Positions 57,965 through 64,000 of a stretch of DNA of 64,000 nucleotides are shown piece after piece (positions within the stretch are counted from its first letter, which is position 1; each line of letters begins with the position of its first letter). The notes beneath the pieces were generated by a model that saw nothing but the letters and a program-made list of their open reading frames with translations, had not been told where the DNA came from and made no database searches. Source of the stretch: Gordonia rhizosphera NBRC 16068 (lineage in GTDB: Bacteria; Actinomycetota; Actinomycetes; Mycobacteriales; Mycobacteriaceae); assembly GCF_000298195.1 (NCBI RefSeq), contig NZ_BAHC01000102.1:1-64000 (forward strand). The letters are read 5' to 3'. A program made the position numbers and the translations under genes.

Positions 57965-59358
57965 CGGACCTGCTCGGTCAGCCATCGCCGCCAGTCCGCG
58001 ACCAGTTGCGCCCGCGAGAGTCCGATCGCGGTTTCGATCGCCGCGTCGTGGCGGGCCGGGTCGCCGGTGCCGGCAACACCCATGTACAACTCCTTGAGTC
58101 CGTGCTCACCGAACCGCTCGGCGACGTAGGCGGCCACCGACCAGGCCGACTGGTAGGCCACCGTGGCCCGCGCGGTGTCCACCGCGAAGTCACCGTCGGT
58201 CGGGAGGTCGGCGGGGACCGCGCCGGCTCGGACCTGTTCGGCGAGGTCCGGGGCCGCGTCCGCGAACCGCGTGTAAGTTCCCTTGCGTCCCACGTATTCT
58301 GGCACTCCCTCGGTGATCCAGAGCGGAGCGCCCGGCGACGTGTCGGCCCGCATCGCGACATGCGTCAACTCGTGTCGCAGCACCACCCCGAGTACCGGCG
58401 TCGGGAACTCCCGCGCGCCCGGGGTCAGGATGACCCGTTGTCCCACCGCTTCGTGTGCGGTGGTGTCGACACGCGTGAACACGGTGGCCGCAGCGGCCCC
58501 GGAGATGTCGGCGGCGCTGTGCGCGAGAGCCTCGAACTCCTCGGCACGCGCCGTCACCACCACGACCGCCCGTCGGGGCCACTCCGCGCCCCAGAACCGC
58601 GTGACCGCGTCGATCGCCCTGGGCAGTTGGTCAGGCAGCCGGGTCGCGACGTCCCCGGTGCCCGGGTACGTCGCCACGACCGACTCCCCGCCGGCAGTGG
58701 TGACGTCGTCGACCGCGAGGCCGGGCAGGTCCCACAGTTGCGTGGGGCCCGCAGTACCGCCGATCGCCCGCGCATCGCCGACGACCTTCCAGGAATCGGC
58801 GTAGCGCGCCATCACCAGCTGGGTGGGCACCACCACCTCGGGTTCGTCGATCCCGGGTGTCGACGAGCCCCCGAGCGCGTAGTGCAGTTCGACCGGCGCC
58901 ACCCACGAGTCCGAACTGCCCTGCACGTCCAGACGGCTCTGCAACGACGGCCCCAGCAGTGTCTCGGCCTCCTGGGTGGGAGCGAGCTGGTAGCGGAACT
59001 CCTTGAGACGCAGCGGGTCGGGGTTCTCCGCACCGCCCGACAGATTCACGGCCGCGATGTGCATGCCGGCCCGGAACGCCGGCGACGCGGCCGCGTCGAT
59101 CACCGCGTCGAGTCGCGCGGTGTCACCGGCGAGCAGGGCCGTGCCGAGTTCGTCGAGCGCCGCCTGGGCGCCGGCCGCACGCTGTTGTTCGTAGACGTTG
59201 ACCGACGTGGTCGTCGTCGGGGAGGTCGACGAACTGGTCGACACCGCGACCGGGGCCTGCGCCGCCGTGGTGCACCCCGCGTTCACGGCCACGACGACCA
59301 GCGCGGTGCCCATCAGGAATCTGCGGGATCGACGGGACACACCGCCCGAGGATCTCAC
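57961..59358 (-). CDS. Lipoprotein with HExxH putative metallopeptidase domain
   Basis: A 465-residue secreted protein with a basic, hydrophobic N-terminus and a lipobox-like VNAGC (about residue 28), then a Ser/Thr-rich linker. The middle part is an NTF2-like region; the C-terminal part contains HELTHVA (H329, E330, H333), the zinc-protease HExxH motif, with a later E in WITEGVPEYVG that could be the third ligand (gluzincin-like). Its function is unknown. It is the first gene upstream of pimB and both overlap, which suggests an envelope-related role. Confidence 0.75.
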   Translation of the reverse strand: MRSSGGVSRRSRRFLMGTALVVVAVNAGCTTAAQAPVAVSTSSSTSPTTTTSVNVYEQQRAAGAQAALDELGTALLAGDTARLDAVIDAAASPAFRAGMHIAAVNLSGGAENPDPLRLKEFRYQLAPTQEAETLLGPSLQSRLDVQGSSDSWVAPVELHYALGGSSTPGIDEPEVVVPTQLVMARYADSWKVVGDARAIGGTAGPTQLWDLPGLAVDDVTTAGGESVVATYPGTGDVATRLPDQLPRAIDAVTRFWGAEWPRRAVVVVTARAEEFEALAHSAADISGAAAATVFTRVDTTAHEAVGQRVILTPGAREFPTPVLGVVLRHELTHVAMRADTSPGAPLWITEGVPEYVGRKGTYTRFADAAPDLAEQVRAGAVPADLPTDGDFAVDTARATVAYQSAWSVAAYVAERFGEHGLKELYMGVAGTGDPARHDAAIETAIGLSRAQLVADWRRWLTEQVR

Positions 59359-59367
59359 GTCACCGAC

Positions 59368-60447
59368 TCAGTACCGGCGCGCCGTGTTGTAGGGTCCCGC
59401 CTCGTCGACCGGCACGACCTTGACCGGGACCCCGAAGGTGGACGCGTGGATGACATAACCGTCACCGACATACATGCCGACATGGTGGGCGTCAGGGTAA
59501 TAGATGATCAGGTCGCCGGGGCGCAGATCCTTGCGGTCCACGGGCTGCCCGGCGCCGTTCTGCGCCTCGCTGGACCGTGGCAGGGTCTTACCGGCCTGCC
59601 GGTAGGCCCACACCATCAGACCCGAGCAATCGAAGGAGTTCGGCCCCGTGGCGCCCCAGACATAGGGATCGCCGATGCGGCTGATGGCGGCCTGGACCGC
59701 GACCAGCTCAGGGGCGGTGCCCTTGGGGACGAATCGCGGATCGAAGTCGTACTTGGGTCCGCGCAGTGCCGCGAGCTGCTTGCCGGTCATCGACTGATAG
59801 ACCGCGCGGATGCGGATCGCCTGCAACTGCAGGTTCGCCTGCTGGGCCTGCAGTTCGCCGCGGGTCTTCTCCGCGGCCGCGACCGCGGCGGTGGCCTCGC
59901 TCGCGGTCTTGTCGGCGGCGAGTTTCGCTGCCGCCGTCTTGGCCCGCGCGTCCTTCAGGGCGTTGAGATCGGTCGCCACCTGCCGCGAGATTAGTTCGAG
60001 CCCGGACATCTGGTCGAGCAGCGCCTGCGGGGAATCGCTGACCAGCACGGCGTACAGCCGATTGACGCGCGCGCCTTTGTAACTCGCGCGGACCACCGAG
60101 TCGACCTTGCTCTGGTACTCCTCGAGTCGCTGCTGAGTGGACGCGAGGGTGCGGTCGGCCTGCGCCGACGCCTGCTTGGCCCCGGCGACGATGGCGCGCT
60201 GTTTGTCGTACTCGATCTGGGCGTTGTGCATCGCCTCCGCCGACTTCTCGGCGTCGTCGTTGAGCTCTCGATACTGGACGAGGATCTGATCGGCGGTCCG
60301 TAGCGGCGCCGCCGCGGAGTCGCCTGCACCCGAACCGATCTGGGCGACGGTGAGCGCCATCGCGGCGATCATGAACAACACTGGAACCGTTCGCGCCCAC
60401 GCGCCCCATCGTCGGCTACCCACGATGCCCCGTCTCTTCAACGTCAC
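59368..60447 (-). CDS. NlpC/P60 peptidoglycan endopeptidase with N-terminal coiled coil
   Basis: A 359-residue secreted D,L-endopeptidase. It has a signal/membrane segment (about residues 20-45), then a long coiled coil rich in AEKSAEAMHNAQIEYDKQ and AAKLAADKTASE heptads, and an NlpC/P60 domain with the Cys nucleophile C274 in FDCSGLMVW, the His in HHVGMYVG and a third His in VIHAST. The coiled coil resembles the autoinhibitory RipA-like N-terminus. It is the counterpart of Rv2190c and follows the other P60 gene on the same strand. Confidence 0.92.
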   Translation of the reverse strand: MTLKRRGIVGSRRWGAWARTVPVLFMIAAMALTVAQIGSGAGDSAAAPLRTADQILVQYRELNDDAEKSAEAMHNAQIEYDKQRAIVAGAKQASAQADRTLASTQQRLEEYQSKVDSVVRASYKGARVNRLYAVLVSDSPQALLDQMSGLELISRQVATDLNALKDARAKTAAAKLAADKTASEATAAVAAAEKTRGELQAQQANLQLQAIRIRAVYQSMTGKQLAALRGPKYDFDPRFVPKGTAPELVAVQAAISRIGDPYVWGATGPNSFDCSGLMVWAYRQAGKTLPRSSEAQNGAGQPVDRKDLRPGDLIIYYPDAHHVGMYVGDGYVIHASTFGVPVKVVPVDEAGPYNTARRY

Positions 60448-60460
60448 CCCCGAACGAGCG

Positions 60461-60501
60461 GTTTGGGCGGGTCACACGAGATTCGTGTGACCCGCCCAAA
60501 C
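60461..60501 (-). terminator. Perfect 19-bp hairpin terminator between the two NlpC/P60 genes
   Basis: Arms of 19 bases (beginning GTTTGGGCGGGTCACACGA) are exact complements separated by only 3 bases. It lies 34 bases after the stop of the second P60 gene. No T-run follows, as in many actinobacterial terminators. It separates the riboswitch-controlled transcript from the downstream operon. Confidence 0.85.
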
Positions 60502-60534
60502 CTGAAACCTGTGCTGCCGACACCCGATCCGCGC

Positions 60535-61131
60535 TCAGTAGCGACGGACACCGGTGACCGACCAGTTCTTGACGAAGTCCTTCTTCACGGGCACGCCGTA
60601 GGTCGAGGCATGGATGAACCTGCCGTTGCCGATGTACATGCCGGCATGGCCGCCGCCGTTGAAGATGATGACGTCGCCGGGCTCCATGGCGTTGAGCGCA
60701 ACCGGACTTCCGCCGCCGAGCTGACCGTAGCTGTCGCGCGGGATGGTCTTGCCGGCCTGCTTGTAGGACCAGTAGACCAGACCCGAGCAGTCGAACGCGC
60801 TGGGACCGGCCGCGCCGTAGGAGTACGGGGAACCGAGTTTGCTCTCGGCGGCCTTCACGGCCTTCTGCGCCACGGTCTGCTTCTGCAGGCCCGGGATTCC
60901 GCCGCCATTCGGGCGGAACTGCTCCGGGATCTGATTTTCGTTCAGACCGGGAATGGTGAACGCGCCCAGGCTGGGGATCTCGACGGTGGCACCGGGCGAC
61001 TTGGCGACCGGCGCAGCCAGCGCCGGGCCGGCGACTGCGGCGAGCGAGCCGACTGTGATCGACCCTGCGATGACCGCACGCTTGGCCACTTTGGCGCCGC
61101 GGTTCGGCTGTTCCAAACGGTGTTTCGCCAC
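60535..61131 (-). CDS. Secreted NlpC/P60 endopeptidase (RipD-like)
   Basis: A 198-residue secreted protein with a basic N-terminus and a signal peptide (about residues 16-40, cleavage after PALAAPV region), a short linker and an NlpC/P60 domain: nucleophile C115 in FDCSGLVYW, H162 in GGHAGMYIG and H174 in FIHASTYG. Small stand-alone P60 domains of this kind are RipD-like; an intact Cys-His-His site suggests an active enzyme. The upstream leader carries a c-di-AMP riboswitch, tying cell wall hydrolysis to that second messenger. Confidence 0.9.
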   Translation of the reverse strand: MAKHRLEQPNRGAKVAKRAVIAGSITVGSLAAVAGPALAAPVAKSPGATVEIPSLGAFTIPGLNENQIPEQFRPNGGGIPGLQKQTVAQKAVKAAESKLGSPYSYGAAGPSAFDCSGLVYWSYKQAGKTIPRDSYGQLGGGSPVALNAMEPGDVIIFNGGGHAGMYIGNGRFIHASTYGVPVKKDFVKNWSVTGVRRY

Positions 61132-61156
61132 GAAGCGACTTCTCCTTGCTCTCCCT

Positions 61157-61325
61157 CGACCGCCGACCGGGTTAGCTGTCGGGTTCGGGCCGGAAGAATG
61201 GCCCTACGCGATGCACACGGCAGCGTTCAGCACGAGGCCGAGCACAACGCGATTCACCCCAATTCGGAGATCCGAAACGGATGGTTCCCCGGTACGCCCT
61301 ACTGGGCGATTAGGCGGTGACCGAT
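61157..61325 (-). promoter_or_regulatory. ydaO-type c-di-AMP riboswitch upstream of the NlpC/P60 gene
   Basis: Read on the minus strand, the segment has the characteristic ydaO blocks in order: CGCCTAATCG, CGGGGAACCA, TTGGGGTGAATC, GTAGGGCC and CCGAACCCGACAGCTAACCC, followed by the P1 complement GGTCGGCGG. In Actinobacteria these switches sit before rpf and P60 cell-wall hydrolase genes and turn them off when c-di-AMP binds. The leader precedes the P60 start by about 25-190 bases. The 303-base gap holds nothing else that I could identify. Confidence 0.85.
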
Positions 61326-61434
61326 GCAGCCCGTTCCTGGTGGAACGAGACGCTCTGCAAAGGTCTCGAAAAGGTTACGAAATCGAATGCGGGTCTGTCC
61401 ACCGCACCTCGTCAAGGTGCCGAAGGGCCCATCG

Positions 61435-61719
61435 TCAGCCGGCGCGCAGGATTTTGAGCTGTCGCGCCGATTTATGGGCCTGAACTGAGGTTTTACCGGA
61501 TCTTGCGGATAGTGCAGCAGCACTGGAGACCATTGCAGCACTGACGAATACATCGATCGCGGAGTCGATTTCTACGTCCCCGACAGGCCCTTGTTCCGTG
61601 ACCTTTCCTCCACCTTCGGACACCGCATTTCCGCTGCTGAGGGGCTCGAAGAGGGCCTGAATCATGCAGCCGTCACAAGCCACCGGGCGCCCCGGACAGG
61701 TCTGGCAGTCGATATACAT
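61435..61719 (-). CDS. Small Cys4 protein of unknown function
   Basis: A 94-residue protein with a CxxC-x6-CxxC cluster at the N-terminus (C5, C8, C15, C18 in the segment MYIDCQTCPGRPVACDGC), likely a zinc or Fe-S site. The middle is acidic and the last 40 residues are Ala/Ser/Lys-rich, ending ARQLKILRAG. GGAG lies 7 bases before the ATG at 61719; longer forms lack a good start. Relatives seem widespread in mycolata as short uncharacterised proteins. Confidence 0.7.
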   Translation of the reverse strand: MYIDCQTCPGRPVACDGCMIQALFEPLSSGNAVSEGGGKVTEQGPVGDVEIDSAIDVFVSAAMVSSAAALSARSGKTSVQAHKSARQLKILRAG

Positions 61720-61855
61720 CTGTGATCTCCGTCTCACTCGGGCCGGTTGGGCATGTCGGCGGTCCGAAATCGGGCTTCGGACCACCGGGTGGTCACATCG
61801 ATGGAGACTAGACAGCGACACCGACAACTTCCGGCCGCGCGGTGTCGATCACAAC

Positions 61856-61950
61856 TTTCCCGCCTGTCACATCAGCCTCGTGTCGCAGGTTTCCCGCCTG
61901 TCACATCCTCCTCGTGTCGCAGGTTTCCCGCCTGTCACATCAGAATCTGT
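61856..61950. repeat. 34-bp tandem direct repeat, about 2.8 copies
   Basis: Copies begin at 61856, 61890 and 61924, each opening TTTCCCGCCTGTCACATC; copies 1 and 2 differ at two bases and copy 3 diverges after the first 20. They lie immediately upstream of the DEDD/GIY-YIG nuclease promoter, so they may form an operator array. The period of 34 bases equals about three helical turns. Confidence 0.8.
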
Positions 61951-61963
61951 CGCACCATCGAAC

Positions 61964-61969
61964 TAACGT
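61964..61969 (+). promoter_or_regulatory. -10 box of leaderless nuclease transcript
   Basis: TAACGT is followed by 7 bases and the GTG at 61977. It lies directly after the tandem repeats. No ribosome site is visible. Confidence 0.5.
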
Positions 61970-61976
61970 TCGCATC

Positions 61977-63719
61977 GTGCAGACGTCAGGTGGGCAGTTG
62001 ACCTTCGCCGACATCGAGTCCGACGGCGACGAGTTCACCGACGGTGCCCTGTTCGAGACGACGCTCGTCGTCGTCGACCTCGAGACCACCGGGGGCAGCC
62101 CGACCGACGATCGGATCACCGAGATCGGGGCGGTCAAGATCCGCGGTGGTGAGGTCATCGGCGAGTTCGCCACCTTGGTCGACCCGGGACAGCCGATCCC
62201 GCCGCAGATCGTCACCCTCACCGGCATCACCGAGGCGATGGTCACCGATGCCCCGGCCATCGCCCAGGTCCTACCCTCCTTCGTCGAGTTCGCCCGCGGC
62301 GCGATCCTGGTGGCGCACAACGCTCGTTTCGACATGGGCTTCCTGCGCCAGAACGCGGTCCGCCTCGACATCGACTGGCCGTTCACCGCCTCCCTGTGCA
62401 CCGTCACCATGGCCCGGCGCATCCTGACCCGCGACGAGGCACCCTCGGTCCGGCTGTCCGCACTCGCCGACCTGTTCGCCGTATCGGTGCGCCCCACCCA
62501 CCGCGCCCTCGACGATGCACGCGCCACCGTCGAGGTCTTCCACCGACTCCTCGAGCGCGTGGGTAACCAGGGGGTCGGCACCTACGGGGAGCTCGTCGCC
62601 TATCTGCCCAGGTCCAATCCCCGACTGCGCGCCAAACGGGCGCTGGCACGCGATGTCCCGTCACGTCCCGGTGTCTATCTGTTCCGCGGGCCGTCCGACG
62701 AGGTCCTCTATGTGGGGACGGCCGTCGATCTCCGACGCCGGGTCCTCTCCTATTTCACCGGCGGCGACCCACGACGACGAATCGGCGAGATGGTGAATCT
62801 CGCCGTGCGGGTCGACCATGTCGAGTGCTCGCATGCCCTCGAGGCGGCGGTCCGCGAACTGCGCCTGCTCGCCGCGCATCGGCCCGCCTACAACCGTCGG
62901 TCGACCCAACCGCACCGCGGCTGGTGGATCGTGCTCACCGGCGAACGGTTTCCGCGGCTGAAGGTCTCGCGCACCCCGACCGACGACGCCATCGGCCCGG
63001 TCGGCAACCGCAACACCGCGGCGACGATCGCGGACCTGATCGGCCAGGCCGCGGGGCTGCGCAGCTGCACCGCACGCCTGGGTGCGGCCTCACACCACTG
63101 GTGCCGCTCCGAAGCGGCCGGCGGGCCACGTATCGGCGGCTGCCACGCGGCCTCCGACCGCCCGCTGACCCTGCCCGATTACCTGCCACGGGTTTCGGCG
63201 GTCCGTGACCTGATGACCGGTGGCCGCGACGACGTGCTCGTCGCACTGACCGAACGGCTGATCGCGCTGTCGGAGGCGCAGATGTTCGAGAGCGCCGCGC
63301 GGCACCGGGACCGGTTGTCGGCGACGATCGAACTGCTGGCCCGGTGTCAGCGGTTGTCGGCGCTGTCGCGGATCGTCGAGATCGTGGTGGCCCGCCCCGA
63401 CGAAGCGCGCGGGTGGGAACTGGCGGTGATCCGGCACGGGCGGCTCGCCGCGGCCGGAGTGGCCCGCCGCGGGGTCGCCCCGATGCCGGTCGTCGACGCC
63501 CTGATCGCCGCCGCAGAGACCGTCATCCCCGGGCCCGGGCCGCTGTCGGGTGCACCCGCCGAGGAGAGCGCGCTGCTGTATCGATGGATGACCGAGCCGG
63601 GCGCCCGCATCGTCGCGAGCACCGAGGCCTTCGCGCTGCCGGTGGCGTGCGCGGAACGCCGGCTGCCGTGGACGCAGACCGCCCGCGCCGCGCGGGAGGT
63701 ACCCCGCCGGGCCGGTTGA
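61977..63719 (+). CDS. DEDD 3'-5' exonuclease fused to UvrC-like GIY-YIG domain
   Basis: A 580-residue nuclease. The N-terminal DEDDh domain has VVVDLETTG (D34, E36), HNARFDMGFL and HRALDDARAT, as in DnaQ epsilon-type proteins. The next domain is a GIY-YIG endonuclease like the UvrC N-terminus (GVYLFRGPSDEVLYVGTAVDLRRR with the catalytic Arg). The C-terminal part is UvrC-like (cysteine/UVR-like segment) with LLARCQRLSAL. It corresponds to M. tuberculosis Rv2191, of unknown biological role but probably in DNA repair. The GTG at 61977 is set by the leaderless promoter box. Confidence 0.9.
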   Translation: MQTSGGQLTFADIESDGDEFTDGALFETTLVVVDLETTGGSPTDDRITEIGAVKIRGGEVIGEFATLVDPGQPIPPQIVTLTGITEAMVTDAPAIAQVLPSFVEFARGAILVAHNARFDMGFLRQNAVRLDIDWPFTASLCTVTMARRILTRDEAPSVRLSALADLFAVSVRPTHRALDDARATVEVFHRLLERVGNQGVGTYGELVAYLPRSNPRLRAKRALARDVPSRPGVYLFRGPSDEVLYVGTAVDLRRRVLSYFTGGDPRRRIGEMVNLAVRVDHVECSHALEAAVRELRLLAAHRPAYNRRSTQPHRGWWIVLTGERFPRLKVSRTPTDDAIGPVGNRNTAATIADLIGQAAGLRSCTARLGAASHHWCRSEAAGGPRIGGCHAASDRPLTLPDYLPRVSAVRDLMTGGRDDVLVALTERLIALSEAQMFESAARHRDRLSATIELLARCQRLSALSRIVEIVVARPDEARGWELAVIRHGRLAAAGVARRGVAPMPVVDALIAAAETVIPGPGPLSGAPAEESALLYRWMTEPGARIVASTEAFALPVACAERRLPWTQTARAAREVPRRAG

Positions 63720-63753
63720 CGCGTCGGCCCGTCGATCGCGACACCGCGAGCCG

Positions 63754-63759
63754 TAGTCT
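63754..63759 (+). promoter_or_regulatory. -10 box of leaderless Lrp/AsnC-like gene
   Basis: TAGTCT is followed by 7 bases and the ATG at 63767, the same layout as the other leaderless genes in this window. Confidence 0.5.
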
Positions 63760-63766
63760 GTCCACC

Positions 63767-64000
63767 ATGATCACCGCCATCGTCCTGATCCACGCCGACG
63801 TTCACCAGATCCCGGAGACCGCGCAGGCCGTGGCCGACATCCCCGGTGTGTCGGAGGTCTATTCGTGCGCCGGCGATGTCGACCTGATCGCCAAGATCAA
63901 GGTGCGCGATCACGAGCAGATCGCCGAAGTCGTGACGGGCCGGATCAACCGACTGCCCGGTGTCACCCACAGCGCCACCCACATCGCGTTCCGCAGCTAC
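63767..64000 (+). CDS. Lrp/AsnC ligand-binding (RAM) domain protein, 3' end cut by window edge
   Basis: The first 78 codons encode a single RAM/AsnC C-terminal-type domain: ITAIVLIHADVHQIPETAQAVADIPGVSEVYSCAGDVDLIAKIKV (motif region) and LPGVTHSATHIAFRSY. It has no HTH, so it is a stand-alone effector-binding domain as found beside metabolic genes in actinobacteria. About 15 residues probably lie beyond the window. It is on the same strand as the nuclease with a 47-base gap. Confidence 0.85.
   Translation, partial: MITAIVLIHADVHQIPETAQAVADIPGVSEVYSCAGDVDLIAKIKVRDHEQIAEVVTGRINRLPGVTHSATHIAFRSY

Noticed and set aside
61856-61923. TGTCACA in the 34-bp repeats as more ECF41 promoters
   Set aside because: No CGTC-like element follows at 16 bases, and the adjacent gene has its own -10 box.

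Overview
The window is high-GC actinobacterial DNA, almost certainly from a mycolic-acid-forming member of the Mycobacteriales; a Gordonia-like organism is my best guess. The reasons are the gene content (Wag31, SepF, PknL, IdsA2, a lipomannan-type mannosyltransferase, PimB-type GT4, LppM, MTB12-like antigen, an F420-type oxidoreductase) and a gene order that follows, from memory, two blocks of the Mycobacterium tuberculosis chromosome (dnaE1-to-ileS and wag31-to-Rv2191). Here the two blocks are joined at about 16 kb. No rRNA, tRNA, IS element, prophage or CRISPR array was recognised.

Layout. 1-12.4 kb: dnaE1 (cut by the window edge), an RluD-type pseudouridine synthase with lspA, two lipoproteins, an asparaginase, DinB, a deazaflavin-type oxidoreductase facing a TetR regulator across two palindromic operators, and an ECF41-type sigma factor behind an FAD oxidoreductase with a matching ECF41 promoter. 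12.5-16 kb: ileS with a T-box leader. 16-36 kb: the division and cell wall (dcw) cluster on the minus strand, from mraZ down to wag31. Its murF position holds only a 160-residue MurF C-terminal-domain-like protein. 36-47 kb: DUF3040, HEPN, GNAT, phytoene-dehydrogenase-like, lppM, MetF-like, idsA2, mptA-like, Rv2175c-like and pknL. This stretch contains broken pieces of a phytoene desaturase and a phytoene synthase. 47-64 kb: aroG, an exoribonuclease, a GT87 mannosyltransferase, a PlsC acyltransferase, glucokinase, SRPBCC proteins, fadD15, pimB, a lipoprotein with HELTH, two NlpC/P60 hydrolases (one behind a c-di-AMP riboswitch), a Cys4 protein, a DEDD/GIY-YIG nuclease and a partial Lrp/AsnC-type protein.

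How it works together. Most genes build, divide or regulate the envelope: lipid II synthesis and septum formation (murC/D/E/G, mraY, ftsQ/W/Z, pbpB, sepF, wag31), PIM, lipomannan and phospholipid synthesis, and peptidoglycan hydrolysis. The regulation visible in the sequence includes MraZ boxes, a T-box, a c-di-AMP riboswitch, an ECF41 promoter, TetR operators and a set of likely leaderless promoters with a -10 box 6-7 bases before the start codon. I see no clearly new multi-gene system. The least expected features are the MurF-domain-only gene in the dcw cluster, the carotenoid gene relics around mptA, the LuxR relic beside dnaE1, and several structured or repeated intergenic elements.
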